From positions 1,344,087-1,408,086 of the forward strand of contig LNAC01000375.1 in NCBI GenBank assembly GCA_002007465.1: a stretch of 64,000 nucleotides of DNA. The letters are read 5' to 3'. Each line of letters starts with the position of its first letter. Position 1 is the first letter of the stretch. The notes under the pieces were generated by a model. That model was given only the letters and a program-made list of their open reading frames with translations. It was not told the origin of the DNA and searched no databases. The DNA comes from Ailurus styani. Its lineage: Eukaryota > Chordata > Mammalia > Carnivora > Ailuridae. Made by a program: the position numbers and the translations under genes. This document shows positions 11,343-24,244 of this stretch, in pieces.

Positions 11343-11557
11343 GGGGTACCTGGTGGCTCAGATGGTTGGGGGTCTGCCTTCAGCTCAGGTCAAGATCCCA
11401 GGGTCCTGGGATCGAGCCCAACATCAAACTCCCTGCTCAGTGTGGAGTCTGCTTTCCCTCTCCTTCTAATGCTCCCCCTGCTTGTGCTCTCTCACTCTGT
11501 CAAAAATAAATAAATAAATAAAAATTAAAAATTAATTAATTAAAAATACATAAATAT
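11343..11557 (+). mobile_element. Third SINE, in the tail of the first
   Basis: GGGGTACCTGGTGGCTCAGA head with the arctoid-type body, ending in (TAAA)n and TTAATTAATT. It abuts the A tail of the previous SINE. The perfect 17-bp duplication (10908-10924 and 11558-11574) brackets both plus-strand copies together, so this copy entered the tail of the first, or the two inserted as a dimer. Confidence 0.92.
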
Positions 11558-11574
11558 ATATTTGTATAATATCT

Positions 11575-12270
11575 ATTTTCAAAAAATAGTTGAATTGAAA
11601 TTTCTTCAAAGATTAATATATGATGTTATGGCATCAGACTCCCATATTCCATTAAATGATCAATAATAAAATTAAATTTGTAGGATTAATAATTACATTT
11701 TAAGAAAATGGAGAAAACTCAAAAGCTTAGTTTTTACTTCTCCCCAAACCTCATTCACATGTCTAGCACCAATAAATATAGTTAACTGAGAAAGTGCTAA
11801 GAAAGGGAAGGGCATACCATAAGAATTCCAAGGATTTTGAAGACGTTCTGAGAGGTGGCATATAGAGAATATCAAATTGACTGAAACACTGGAACACAGT
11901 GAATCACAGCTCAGAGCCCTGCAAAGTCAAGGCTGTAGTCAAGTTGGGTAAGTTTTCACTTGGAGTTTCCCCAAGAATAAGCAAATAAAGGCGGAAAAAG
12001 AGAGGGGGAAAAAATTAGTGACTTGAAAGAACTGGTCCTATGGCCTCAAAGCCCTTTCCACCCAAATCATACTCAGTAGTGAGGTTTGATACTGGGCTGA
12101 AGCTAGAGAAATACATTCTAACAAATTAGAGAAATTTTCCTAGAAATCCCCGTATTTACAGATAAGTGGTCCTCCAATTCTGGCAACTGGGAGGAGAGAG
12201 GACTGAGTGCCTGCCTGCCTGAGGTGAAACTTGCCTTGTGATGGGATCTACCCAGAGATACACAGATACT
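11575..12270. other. Intergenic DNA
   Basis: No gene is recognised. The composition near 11900-12230 is more GC-rich than its surroundings and could be the 5' part of the old L1/HAL1-like element that follows, but this is a guess. Confidence 0.35.
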
Positions 12271-12284
12271 AAAAGGATAGGCCA

Positions 12285-12480
12285 GGGCGCCTGGGTGGCT
12301 CAGTGTGTTAAAGCCTCTGCCTTCGGCTCAGGTCATGATCCCAGGGTCCTGGGATCGAGGCCCGCATCGAGCTCTCTGCTCCGCAGGGAGCCTGCGTCCT
12401 CCTCTCTCTCTGCCTGCTAATGATCTCTCTCTCTGTTGAATAAATAAATAAAATCTTTTAAAAAATAAAATAAAAAAAAT
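12285..12480 (+). mobile_element. Carnivore SINE (young, mustelid type)
   Basis: GGGCGCCTGGGTGGCTCAGT head, GAGGCCCGCATCGAG body, and a TGAATAAATAAATAAAATCTT-like tail with an A-rich extension. The 14-bp duplication AAAAGGAT-A/G-GGCCA (12271-12284 and 12481-12494) flanks it. Confidence 0.95.
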
Positions 12481-12494
12481 AAAAGGATGGGCCA

Positions 12495-13180
12495 ATACAG
12501 AGAGATAATAACTACCAAGCCACCTATGTTAATCAAAATGATCATTAATTACGATAGTAAAATTGAAGGGAATTAAAATCTTCCAAAATAAGAACCGATG
12601 TGAACCTGAAGGAAATAAAACATCTTGTCTTGGGTTTGGCCAGCAAACCCTAAAGGGCAAACGAAAAGATTACTCCAGACACCTAAGTAGGAGAAAGGAG
12701 AGGGCCTGGGGACCAGAGGCTCTATTAGGGAAAGGCTCCAGGCCAAACTCTACCTCCATTTTTATTATGCATGTAATCACAGAATCAAGATTAGAGAGGA
12801 ATGTAAAGTTTCAATAACTAGGGCAGTGACATTTATAGACATTGTGTGATTAGAACTTTCTATGGTCAGATTTGCAGGCCAGGAGTAGGTGACTATTAAG
12901 GATTTATGTCTAACTTACATTAAGCATCTCTCCCCTGGGAGATAGCCTTGAGCCATGGTTAGGATCTGGCTGTTTTCAACCCAGAAACTTCAAAGGAGGC
13001 CCAGTTTTCTGATCACTCCTTCTTTGCTTTTCAACTAGCCTCTCCCAAGGAGGATTGTGTTTTCATATTTTAGCTAGCCAGGCATTGTGAATTGCCACAA
13101 TCCTGGGAAAAAGAAGTACTTGGAGAGTCTAATCAGTCTCTCCAAAGAGATTTTTTTTTTCTAAAGACAATGCATAGATA
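12495..13180. other. Intergenic DNA
   Basis: I recognise no gene or family. The 84-codon open frame at 12563-12817 has no recognisable domain. Several TCTCCC/GGGAGA pairs occur near 12930 and 13040. Confidence 0.4.
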
Positions 13181-14120
13181 AAATAAGAATTGGGTGGATT
13201 TAAAAAGGAAAAAAAAATCCAAAGGAGAAGAATCCTTGGTGATCAAAAATATGATAGCCAAATTTTAAAAGTGAAACTGAATAGCTATGATAAAATTGAG
13301 GAACTCTTCCAGAACCTCTAGAAAAGAGACAAAAGAAGGGAAATAGGAAAGCGAAGCTATCAGACTGAGCTTAATTCAGAAGGGCTGGTATCAATCAAAA
13401 ATGACTTATAGAATGAGAAGGACAGGGAAAATAAATGGGAAAAATCAACAAGTAAGCATTAGGAGAAATTTTTCCAAACTAAGAGAAAAGACAAATTTTC
13501 ATTTAGACTTGTTGAGTGGTAAGAAGTACATAGTTAGAAATATCCCACTGTAGGTCAAACTATCAAGAATAAAGAAAAAATTACAGGGCCCCTGGGTGAC
13601 TCATTCTGTTAAGCATCTGCCTTTGGCTAGATCATGATCCCAGGGTCCTGGGATCAAACCCTGGGGCAAGCTTCCTGCTCTTTGGGGGGCCTGCTTCTCC
13701 CTCTCTCTCTGCCTTCTGCTCTCCTTGCTTGTGCTCTCTCTCTCTCTCTCTCTCTGTGTCAAATAAATAAATAAATAAAATCTAAAAAAATAAAAGAATA
13801 AAGAAAAAATTCCTAAAAATATCAAAGAAAAAAAATATCGCCACCTACCAAGTTTGTCAGTAATATTTAATACTAGAAGTCCCCAAGGAAGGGAAGTAGT
13901 TTATCTCTAGAAATCTATGTCCTACTGTATTCAAATGAGAGAAAGAAATAAAGAATTTCCAGTCGTAACGATATTCTGGAAGTTTTTCCCCATATGTCTT
14001 TATTTTTGAAACAATTACGAATGGATATACTTTGATAAAACAGAGAATAATCCCCAGAGGAAGCTAATGAATCCCAGAGACAGACTAATTAGCTCCACGA
14101 TACAAAATAAAAACACAATA
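13181..14120 (+). mobile_element. Old L1/HAL1-like ORF1 remnant
   Basis: The purine-rich plus strand resembles the ORF1 part of old mammalian L1 or HAL1 (for example TTCCAAACTAAGAGAAAAGA, and an AATATTTAATACTAGAAGTC block like the TGGATGCTAGAAG segment of such elements). A SINE at 13583 splits it. The frames are gone. The family assignment is tentative. Confidence 0.5.
13583..13793 (+). mobile_element. Carnivore SINE with perfect 18-bp duplication
   Basis: ACAGGGCCCCTGGGTGACTC head, body GATCATGATCCCAGGGTCCT, a (TC)n stretch, and an AAATAAATAAATAAATAAAA tail. A perfect 18-bp target-site duplication AAGAATAAAGAAAAAATT (13565-13582 and 13794-13811) flanks it. Confidence 0.93.
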
Positions 14121-15285
14121 ATTCTGAGAGGTATCATGGCATAGCTGGCTTAAAAATTAACTATCTAAAATATAAATACGTTGAGTTATCTTAATGATAA
14201 AAAAATTCTCTCTTCACAAGGAGTTATTTAAAGTTATTTAAAATGTCAAAAACTTTTAAAAGTGCAACCTATAAAAGTCATAGTTTGAATATAACAAAAC
14301 CTAACATAGCAGGATTTTGAATATTTGAAGGTAAGGAAAGAGAATTATTGATATTCATGTTAGATATGTAAACTCAGATGTATCTATGTCTTCATATGAG
14401 CTCAATCAGAAAATACTCAGAGGTTAGTAATATTTATATTTCCAATATACTGTTCAAGATTTATTCATTGGTATTAAATTTTCAGAAGAAAATAAAGAAG
14501 AAAAACATAATTGGGTTTACCAACAAAATATGGTATGGGGATCTATGGAAGGTTTTATGACTTAAAACACTTTCCCATTCAAAATACATGGAAATACTGT
14601 ATAAAAAAAATCCTGACCCAGGCAGAAGCAAACTCAGAGAAAAGACATTTACACAAACCAGTGCATAAGAGGGAACTGTTGACCAGAGTCATAAGATGAC
14701 TTTGAAACTGCGAGTGCCATCAGAAAAATTGCAGAAACCTCTGATCAAATGGCAAGAATTTTAACAAGAAGACCTGACAAGAGAAAAGGCTTTGGCCTTG
14801 CACAGTATGGGGAGACAGGCTTAAAATTCTGCAGAATGTGGAGGCTCGCAAAGAGTTCAGTAAAAACAGGACAGATACTATCTACAAATGTACAAAGAAA
14901 GAAAATTGTTGACATGGGACATGAGTTGATATGCAAGTTTCCCTTTAGTACCTGTAACCAAAGGACTGGCCTTACATGAATTTGGAGTTCGAATTTATAT
15001 CACTTCATTATATTACAGCCTAGAGAAAGCAAAAGCAAATTCTCACCATAGAGAGACACTCTCAAACACAGCCTCAGAGAATTCTGAGAAAATGTGGAAA
15101 CAACAAACAGTAACAGTAGAATTAAAGGAGTGAATGCTGGCCAGAGGTAAGCTGGTACCTCATTTTAACCTTACCAGTCATATAACCTTGAGAAAGTAAA
15201 GTAACTCAAGTGCTCTTTTTTTCTCATTCATAAAAAAGAAGGGGAATAGTAATATCATCATTTGGAGTGCCATATTTATGCATTT
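14121..15285. other. AT-rich intergenic DNA
   Basis: The short open frames at 14378-14979 have no domain and are compatible with chance. Nothing else is recognised. Confidence 0.45.
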
Positions 15286-15830
15286 CATCAAACATTCATT
15301 CAACAAATACGTCTTTGAAGAGTAATACTTTCCTGACACTGCCGAAGGCACTAGAAGGACACTAGTAAACACAAGATACAAATATCTTGCCTTATGGAGC
15401 TACCACTTTTTTGATCGTGTTTTATTTTGGAAGTCGACATCAACAAAGGCTTGGTATGATTTGGGTAATAATGAATATCTAGAAGAAGACAAGCCCTTTC
15501 CAGTATGGTAATCAGGAAGTCTTTCCTGAGGAGATGGTAACTGGATCCCATAAAGATTTGGGGAAAGAGATTTCTGGGAAAAGGGAGCAAGTATAAAATC
15601 CCCAAAGTAGAAGGGGTGTGGGACAGTGAGGCCATGGTCTAGTGAGTATGAAAAAGGCTGGTGGAAATTGATATCAGACAGTTAAGCCCAGTCCAGGTAT
15701 ACAAGGATTTACATCTATGATAAGTAGTTTTGTTTTAAAACTAAGTTCATGGAGAGACGTTTGAGGGTTTCAGGCAGGAGTGATGAGAGCACTTAAAAAA
15801 ATTTTTTTTCAGTGGCTGAATAAAAAAGAT
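15286..15830 (+). mobile_element. L2-type ancient LINE fragment
   Basis: The segment reads ATTCATTCAACAAATACGTC ... GGCACTAGAAGGACACTAGT ... CTTGCCTTATGGAGCTACCA ... GGAAGTCTTTCCTGAGGAGA. This is the order of an ancient mammalian LINE consensus (attcaacaaata ... ggcactgg ... catggagctta ... ggaaggcctctctgaggag). Related fragments occur at 24245-24790 and 50730-51060. Confidence 0.6.
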
Positions 15831-17400
15831 AATGCATAATTGCTTAGCCCAGACTTTGGCAAAGAATAAGCCCTGAGTAATCGATGACTATTATTGTTGT
15901 TAATTATATTTAACTGCCTGTGAAGCAGAACCTGATATGTAAACAATTTATTTCTTTATTGTCTTATCTCCACTGGCCGCATCATCTCTGACAGTTGTAC
16001 CATAGACTCTGCCTATTTCCTCTTCACTTCTACAAATTTATTGTTTCAAGGCTGAAAGCAGAGTTGATCTGAAAGTTTTCAGTGGACAACAGGGAGAATT
16101 TTAGCTATAAGAACCCAGAGCATTAGCTAGCCTCCAGAGGGGCTGAGGAAACGAGAGTTTACCATATTGCCCAAGCACAGAGATTAGTGATTCCAGGGAT
16201 GAATTGCTGCATTACCTTAAATACAACATCCGTTAAAGCTACTGTGCCCGTTAAACTCAGATTAATGGCATGAGGCTAGCAGAAAGGAGGGGAGACAAGA
16301 GGAGAACTAGGCCTATTGATTTCTTTGCAAGATTGTAAATTGAATAAAATACTAGAGATGAATGGTCCTAAATCGCCTGTGTTTACTTACACAGCATCTC
16401 TTCACATTCAATAGACGATCACTTTGCTTACCTTAACCAATGCAGAAATAAATGTCAAGTGATAGGCATTTTTAATTTTCTCCTTCATATCTAACAGAAA
16501 CTGTTTTGTTTAGAGGCAAGTCTGATTATTTGTGGTAGGGGTCAATTCCTAAAGCTTCCTTTTTGATAGTTTATGAAAGGGAGATTTTCTCCAAAAAAAG
16601 AAAAAGTATGTTTTTTGTTTGTTTTTGTTTACCATTCACCCTCTTTGTCTTTTTCTCACCTGAAATTATGATTTATCCAAAGGTGTTTGTTCTCAGACTT
16701 CACTCCAATAAAGAAAATTTTATTAGTTGTTTTTCTTGAAATCTTCTATTGCCTGATTTGTTTTATGAGTAAACCATCACATTAAGGAGATGTTTTAAAA
16801 TCAATATAACATGAAAGATATCATTTCTATTTCCACTTTGACAAATACATTATTAGTTATGATACTGAAATTATCACCATTGTTTATGCATATTTAATGA
16901 GGACAAGCTAGACACATAATACTAGCATAAACTCATTGGCTTGTATGCAAAATTTAATGTCGTTGTAAGTTTGCATAATCCCAGGCACAAATTCCATTTT
17001 GCAGTGATTTTCATATTAATTTCTACCAGTTCCATCGGAACACCCCCAAATATAGCTGCATAAAATGAAGAAAAGCAGTGCTCTTAGAAGCAAAATTCCA
17101 TTCCATTGCCCATACTAAGATAATACAGTTTTCCTTTAATTCATTTGAAATAGTGAGATTCAAACAGGATTCTTCATGAACAAAAGAGTCAACAGTATAT
17201 AAAAAGGACAGAATCTGAACACTGTTATATACTATTTTGCAGAAGCAATTAGAATGATTAACAAAAAATCATCTTTGATAGTATGCAGATCTAACGAAGC
17301 TCCTTATGTGATAAGACTATCATAGACCTTAAAAATGACCTTGTTAATTTTAGCTTTGTCAGATTTTAACTATCTATGACTTTTGGTTCCATTCCTCTTT
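15831..17400. other. Mostly unique AT-rich DNA
   Basis: A possible MIR or L2 end lies at about 15850-15910. The rest (16000-17400) shows no family I recognise, which makes it one of the longer repeat-poor stretches. No exon-like frame is seen. Confidence 0.4.
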
Positions 17401-18268
17401 CCCTAGACATGTATCCAACACACACATACATACACACATAACTTCATTTAAGAGATCTAAAAAATTTTATTAATGTAGATTTAACAGTAAAGAAATTCAT
17501 TATCTCATATATTTATACCATACCATGTATGTATACCACGCCTGTATACCATATCTCAGGTATGTATACATACCAGTCCAGGGACTTAGTCCAGTGACTT
17601 GACATCATCAATAACCAAAATTCTTTGCACTCTTCACTAGGTTACCATCATTCCAATGAGGACCTCAGACTTAGAGTCCCCAGGATAATAGATGGCTCTC
17701 ACAATTCTACACACACCATATCATATTGGAAGGAGAGGAGAGCATCTCCTTCCATACTTCTTTTTTAGACTAAGAGAGGCATTTTCAGAAGTGTTCCAAG
17801 ATTCCCCTTAGACATTAATCTAAATGTTATCAAATTCCCATTCCTACACAAACCATTAGCAAGGGAAATGGAATCGCCAGAGCCTAATCAAGTGTATGAT
17901 CACATGAAAATGGCAGACTATTGGAATAAAATTAGGGAGTTTTATAAAAAATGTAAAAGTTAGACTGGAGGAAGTTACATATAAATATTAAGTGGACAAA
18001 AAGGAGCCTGTTAAACAAATGTAAAAGTAAAATTTAGATCATTATGACCTTCTTCCAGGAAAATACTAATAGTCCATTAAAATAAAATTAGGATATAGAA
18101 TTACAGATCTCTAATGTAACAACTAGTCTGGTCAAATCAATTTCAAGAAGGCCTAGAATGTAGGTCTCTGCACATAATGTTAAATAAAGATATGTCCATA
18201 TTATTATCCATTTTAAGTATTACTTATATTCTCTGAAATAAGCAGTCACTTAAAATAAATTTCACGTA
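17401..18268. other. Intergenic DNA with short ATGTATACC-like repeats
   Basis: A CACACATACATACACACATA patch lies at about 17418, and loosely repeated TATGTATACC/TATACCA words occur at 17508-17575. No gene is seen. Confidence 0.45.
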
Positions 18269-18277
18269 CACACACAT

Positions 18278-18317
<40 letters not shown>
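18269..18317. repeat. (CA)n microsatellite
   Basis: CA repeat, uninterrupted from 18279 to 18317, with an ATG interruption just before it. Confidence 0.97.
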
Positions 18318-18319
<2 letters not shown>

Positions 18320-20250
18320 CTGGTTTCTTTAGAAATATTTTAGTATTTTTTCCAAAGATTTTATTTCCCCCATTGATGCTGATCTTCTTCTCAGCAATAA
18401 AACATACTTTATATTACATAAAACCTTTCGGCAAATAAATTTTTAAAAATCAAGAAAGTGATAGAAATAAACATATGTAAGCATGTGTTTTTTTTAGTTG
18501 TTTGGGATTCATTTGGCCTCCAAAAGTAAATTCTCCACTGAAGACTTAGGAAGCTTCTTCTTCATTTTCTTACACATATTGTCAAGAATTGTGAAAAGCC
18601 TTGATTCTATCTTACTTATAACCTAACAAGATAACCTGCCAAAGTTCCATCGAAGAAACTAGCAGGAGAAATAAAAGAGTCCAGGACTGGAAATAACCGA
18701 TTTTATTTCTTATGTACAACAAATACCATGAGTTGCAACCTATATCCATTCTCCGCCCCTACCCCTCCACCCCCAATTCTCAGGGACAACAGAGAAACAG
18801 ATACAGAAAGATGCCTGTATCTGTATACCCAGTGGGTTGCATTATAAGGAGTGGAATCCTGAGCACAGGAAACCCTAAATTTTTATAGCAGGCAGTAACA
18901 TACTGGCCCTGGAGCCAGAGAGAGGTGTTTTTATTACACTGGACAAAAAGCAAACCTGACATTTGTTTTGGAGAAACACACTGTTTTTCCTAAACTGTAA
19001 GCCAACCTGTCATTTACTCCAGAAAAATATACAATCTTCACTTCCATGACTGTTCTCTATACACATATCCTTGGAAAAATCTGTTCAGAATAAGTGGAAG
19101 TTAATGCCTTGCACACAAGGCATGCAGAAATGTGAGAAATCTATGGAGAACTGCGGTTCAATATTATTTATTTCACACTGGCTGACAAGTGTTCAAAAAT
19201 ACCACTTGAGAAATTATGCCGGTTTTATTTCAGGGACCAAGAATCGTGGAAATTAACAATAATTGAAAAAAATTAATTGAGATCTGTATATAAGAATGAA
19301 GCTTTAAAGTTCCAATGGTATTAAGCCAAAACTTTAGCAGATTTACAGTTTTATTTATTTACTTAGAAATGTGAAGATTCCCTGTTTCTCTAGTAAAGTT
19401 CTTATCTTCATAAAGGGTCTTGTGAGCAAGCCAAGATATTCTGGTCTTGCATTCTTGTAGTGACAATAATGTACAATAGAAAATAAGACTCCAAATCTCT
19501 TTTATCATTTATGATGACAGATTGAGAGCAGCTGCAAGCACGAAGCTGACAGTTCTGCCTAGGATGATGTACAGCAAAAAACAAAATGATCCTAAGATGC
19601 ATTAACTTTATAATAATATACAGTGACCATTACTGATTTGGAATGCAAGATTCTTGTGGTAATATATCGGGGAAAGAGATGGTTCAAAACCAAGGGTATA
19701 CTACGTATTGGTGTACTAACTTAGGACCACAGATCTTATACTCATAGAAAAGGAAATTATGGGCTATTTTACTTATAGATTAGTAGGCTGTTATATGTTA
19801 ATGTCTTGGGGACACACAGAATTTTAATTTTTATAAATACATGCAAACATATACTTACTTGACAAACATACCATGCAATAATGATATCCAAAGATCAAAA
19901 GTAGAGTATAATAAAAGAGGACAAAAAGACAGTCTGAAAGGCAACCAACATTTTTTTCCTGTTCGTTAACTCAAAGATGTTTGGACATTGTGGAAACAAG
20001 GCACATCATAAAGAGTCATGGCTAAACAAGGCTACTCATAAACCTTAAACCAGCAGATGTAGCAGGAAATTCTCCAGCTTGTAAAGTGGAGATGCTTTCA
20101 AATTGTTCCTCTCATCAGTTATATCTTCTTTGGTACTTAAACTTGTGTTTAAATTAAAATCGTGTGCTAATTGACTTTTAGATCTTGGAGATAATCTAGT
20201 CTAGTTTCTTTATTTTATCAGTGAGACTCAGAGAATAGAGATAGGCTAAA
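18318..20250. other. AT-rich intergenic DNA
   Basis: No repeat family or gene is recognised. The short open frames near 18780-19602 on both strands lack domains. Confidence 0.4.
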
Positions 20251-20410
20251 AAAAATACTTATTGAGTTCTACTACATGCCAAGGATTATTCTAGGGACTT
20301 CATACACATTGTCATATTTAGTCTCCCATGATTTCGGTCTTATCACATTCTCATAGGAGGAAGAAATGGATATGTTGTTTCACTACATATTGACGTCAAA
20401 ATGAAGCAAG
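20251..20410 (+). mobile_element. Ancient SINE/LINE2-class relic
   Basis: The CTTATTGAGTTCTACTACAT ... GCCAAGGATTATTCTAGGGA ... AGTCTCCCATGATTTC order matches the widespread ancient mammalian repeat text (ttactatgtgccaggcactgttctagg ... ttaatcctcac). The family name is not certain. Confidence 0.5.
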
Positions 20411-21939
20411 ATTTTAACAATACTAACACCAGAATTAATCACTCATTTATGATAATAAGTGATTTTTAAATTGAGACCTTACCATGATGTAAAATAACTT
20501 CTGAGAATTGACAAAATATAATTCTAGTTGAAATAGAGTAGGTATTTTCTTTTTTTCTTCCATTTTTTAAATGAATCATCCCATATTAATCTATAATGGT
20601 GCCTCTTTAGCTACTACTCTCTTTACTCCCTTCCTCATTCAAAAGCCATCAATCTTAAAAGAGTGATCCCAGAACACTGTATCCACTTCTTCACATGCTT
20701 TTCTTTTTTTAAATAAATAATTATCTATTTAAATAGAAGAAAAACACTTAACATGATTCAAAGATGCTCATTTTCCATAAGTAAAACAGATACATTAAAA
20801 AGCAGATCTTCATTTGCTTTTCTGTTCATTCTTTAACCTAGTGCACCCTGATTTTAGCTTCTTTATTCAGAGGTAGGAAATCCCAAATCATTAAATACAT
20901 TGATAATCCTTTATTTAGTGCTCGCATAATCCTTGAAAGTCTATACATTGCCTGCCTTCTGTAATGGATATGGTACTATATGCCTCACAATCTATTCCAC
21001 CCACACGTCCATTACATAAGAACTGTTGAGTTGGGAAATTAATCCCAGTTCCAGGAAGAGGCCCTATTATATCTGAGCCAAGCAAGGAATCACTACCAAC
21101 CTCCTACCCCCATCCCATTTACTCAGAGGTAACCCAGAGCATTCACTAGTCCCTATTATGGTTCACGAAATGGCACATGATCTAAGTTGACTCAAACAAA
21201 CTGAAAATTAGGGTCTTTTGATGATAGTTATTTTATTTTTTTCTAGTTAATATGAAAAAGGCAAAGTATAGCCTTGATTTCTATTAACAGAGACAAGCCT
21301 TAAGATAAAGCTAATACAGACAGCAGAGTAGAAAGAATGACAGTTGGTGATTTCATCCCATAGTTAGTGGAGAAATCAAGCCTTGTTCACTCATTATTTA
21401 CAGAGATCCATTATAAGGAAGCCAATCCATTTTTTAATTGTCTAATACATTTTTAAGGTTGAATTTTCTGTGGCTTGCAGTCAAAAATAAACCTAATTAA
21501 TAACTTCTGTGATTTATGTTTTTCTTCTCTATCTCTGGTAGGTAAAAATTTCCACCTGTAATGCCAAGTGCCCCAAAGGTATCATGCTCTAAACATCATC
21601 CCTAATCTTTTCCTTGAACTCATTCTTGTAATTCCTTTCCTGATAAATGTTAGTATAGCCATAAAGAAATTCTTAATTCCTTCCTCTCCATCATAACTCA
21701 AATCCATCAGTCATCAAAACTATATTCTTTCTCCATTTTTGATATCCCTTTTATTCCTAACTTTTTAAAAATAGAACTTTAGTTCTGAAATCTCACCTAT
21801 GCTCTAATTCCAATGGAAATTATTAAGGAACAAAGAATTTTTCATAGAACTTTTCATAGGTTAAAAAATGGCATGAAGAGAGTTACAGCGGTGAAAAGTA
21901 ATTCAGGGAGAAAATGCACTTCTATATTTACATGAAATT
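20411..21939. other. AT-rich intergenic DNA
   Basis: No gene is seen. C/T-rich stretches near 20590-20700 and 21600-21760 may be old repeats that I cannot name. Confidence 0.4.
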
Positions 21940-23115
21940 CCATTCAAGACCTAAATATTAGACCTGAAGCTATAAAACTCCTAGAAGAAAATACAGGCAA
22001 TAATTTCTTTGACATCGGCCATAGAAACATTATTTGAGATATGTCTCCTAAGTCAAGAAAAACAAAAGCAAAGTTAAACTATTGGAAACACACCAAAATA
22101 AAACAAAAGGCTTTTGTACAGTGAGGAAAACCATCAACAAAACAACAAGGAAACCTGCTGAATTGGAGAAGATATTTTCAAATAATATATCTAACAAGGG
22201 GTTAATATCCAAATATATATAAAGAACTTATAAAACTCAACACCAAATAATAATAATAATCCAATTAAAAAATGGGCAGAGAAACTGAACATTTTTCCAT
22301 AGAAGACATACAGATGGTCAACAGACACATGAAAAAATGTTCCAAATCACTAATACCCAGGAAAATGCAAATCGAAACCACAATAAGATATCACCTCACA
22401 CTTGTCAGAATCAACATAACAAGAAATAAGAAGTAGTGGCAAGGATGTGGGGAAAAAAGGAAACTTCAGGCATTACTGGTGGGAATGCAAAGTGGTCCAG
22501 CCACTGTGGAAAACAGAATGGAGGTCTTCAAAAAATTAAAAATAGAAATACCATATGATCCAGTAATTCCACTACTGGGTATTTACCCAAAGAAAATGAA
22601 AACACTAATTTAAAAAGACATATGTACCCCTGTGTTTATTGCAGCATTACTTACAATAGCCATGATATGGAAGCAACACATGTCCATTGATAGATGAGCG
22701 GATATTACATCTCATTACACACACACACAGACACACACACACACAGTGGAATATTAGCCATTAAAAAAAAATGAGATCTTGCCAAGTACAACAACATGGA
22801 TATACCTAGAGGGCATAATGCTAAGTGAAAAAAGTCAGACAAAGACAAATACCAGATGACTTCACTCGTATGTATAATTTAAGAAACAAATGAACAATGA
22901 AAAAAAGATACAAAAAAATACTCTTAAATACAGAGAACAAACATGGCTTCCAGCGGGGAGGTGGATGGGGGGGGAAGGGTGAAAAAGAGAGAGGTGATTA
23001 AAAGTATACATACGATGATCACTGGGTAATGTATAGAATTGTCCAATCATTATATTGTATACACTTGAAACTAATATACCACTGTCTATTAATTATACTT
23101 CAATTAAAAAAAGGA
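21940..23115 (+). mobile_element. 5'-truncated old L1, 3' end
   Basis: The ORF2 C-terminal region is easy to follow: ATAAAACTCCTAGAAGAAAA, GACACATGAAAAAATGTTCC, ATCACTAATACCCAGGAAAA, AATCGAAACCACAATAAGAT, GGCATTACTGGTGGGAATGC, ACTACTGGGTATTTACCC. A 3' UTR follows and ends in CAATTAAAAAAAGGAGA. Multiple stops and indels show it is dead. A CA microsatellite (22716-22745) has replaced part of the ORF2 end. It is diverged enough to predate the carnivore-specific L1 at 39184. Confidence 0.85.
22716..22745. repeat. (CA)n inside old L1
   Basis: A short CA repeat interrupted by one AG. It arises where L1 elements read ATATACACAATGG, and the same thing has happened in the young L1 at 45155-45215. Confidence 0.9.
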
Positions 23116-23289
23116 GACAGTTGCATAAAATTCTGATTTTGGAATTTAAATGATATTAATACTACAAGTGAAATTAGCACACACACATATGATAAGAACA
23201 AACGATTATTTAAGTGAATTTCTAAAAATATAAATTTGCATTTAGTTTCTATTTCAGCATGAGAATAATTAACGAAATTAAATTATGAA

Positions 23290-23480
23290 TCTTGAGATTT
23301 TAGAACACACAGACCAGGGTTCAAATGCTATTTCTATGAACTAGAAACTGTAGGATCATAGGTTCTTGGAGGCCAGTTTTCTTCATGAGAAAATACTTTA
23401 TAGTTTGACATATTGTTGAGGATGTATTATATAATAGATGCTTAATACATAATATATTTAGTATGCATTCAGGAAATACT
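23290..23480 (+). mobile_element. MIR-like SINE relic
   Basis: CCAGGGTTCAAATGCTATTT, then GTTTTCTTCATGAGAAAATA, then TTGTTGAGGATGTATTATAT with ATGCTTAATACATAA. This follows the order of MIR (gggttcaaat ... tttcctcatctgtaaaat ... gttgtgaggatt ... gcataataa). Confidence 0.55.
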
Positions 23481-24037
23481 CATAGCAGAAATAGTGATAT
23501 CAAATACTTAACAGGCATATAGAAAATGGGACAAAATAAAAACTTGGTTTATAGCTTAATAAAAGAGGAATCAATAAAGTGAAATCACACTACATAAATT
23601 TTCAGCAATGCTGTTGTATTCTGTTTCATTCTTGCATTTTAGCATGGTGCTTACATCCCTTTGATTAGAGAAACTTTTGGTGTTTTCACTAAGGTTGTTG
23701 CCATCATATTTAATTGGTTTTACAACTGCTAAATAATGCCTATTGAGACATCATTTTGTTGATGAGATAAGTTGCAATCTTAATGTGCCCTTAATCACCT
23801 CCTTCTTAGTAAGGCTTTCCATATCCTTATTGCTGTGACATTGGATAATTAGCTGGAAAGGAGATGGAGAGATGTATATTGATGCCAACCCTGGTGGTTG
23901 GTGAATTTAGTTTCACAGAATATCTAGAAAAGAATATTACCTCATTTAAGCACCAAATCTCTCCAGGTATTTCTTTATTGAATTATTAATCTTACAGTTA
24001 CTAAGTCTTTAGTTTTGTTCCCCAAATTATAGATTAA

Positions 24038-24243
24038 AATATGTGTGTATATTTACCTATAAATATATATATAAATAGATTACATTTATATAAACTTGGT
24101 TATATATAAAATATACATTATATGTAATAAAATTAAAATATAAATAGTATGTTATATATAATAAAATGCTATTTATATGATATATATTTATATATATATA
24201 TGTATATAATATAATCATGTATATTATATATGTATATATACGT
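24038..24243. repeat. (TA)n-rich low-complexity DNA
   Basis: About 200 bases of almost pure A/T with TATATATA and ATATAT blocks. It also has strong self-complementarity. Confidence 0.9.
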
Positions 24244-24244
24244 A

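Noticed and set aside
17508..17575. Loosely repeated TATGTATACC words as a regulatory array
   Set aside because: The units are irregular and AT-rich, and are compatible with slippage in a degraded CA/TA repeat.
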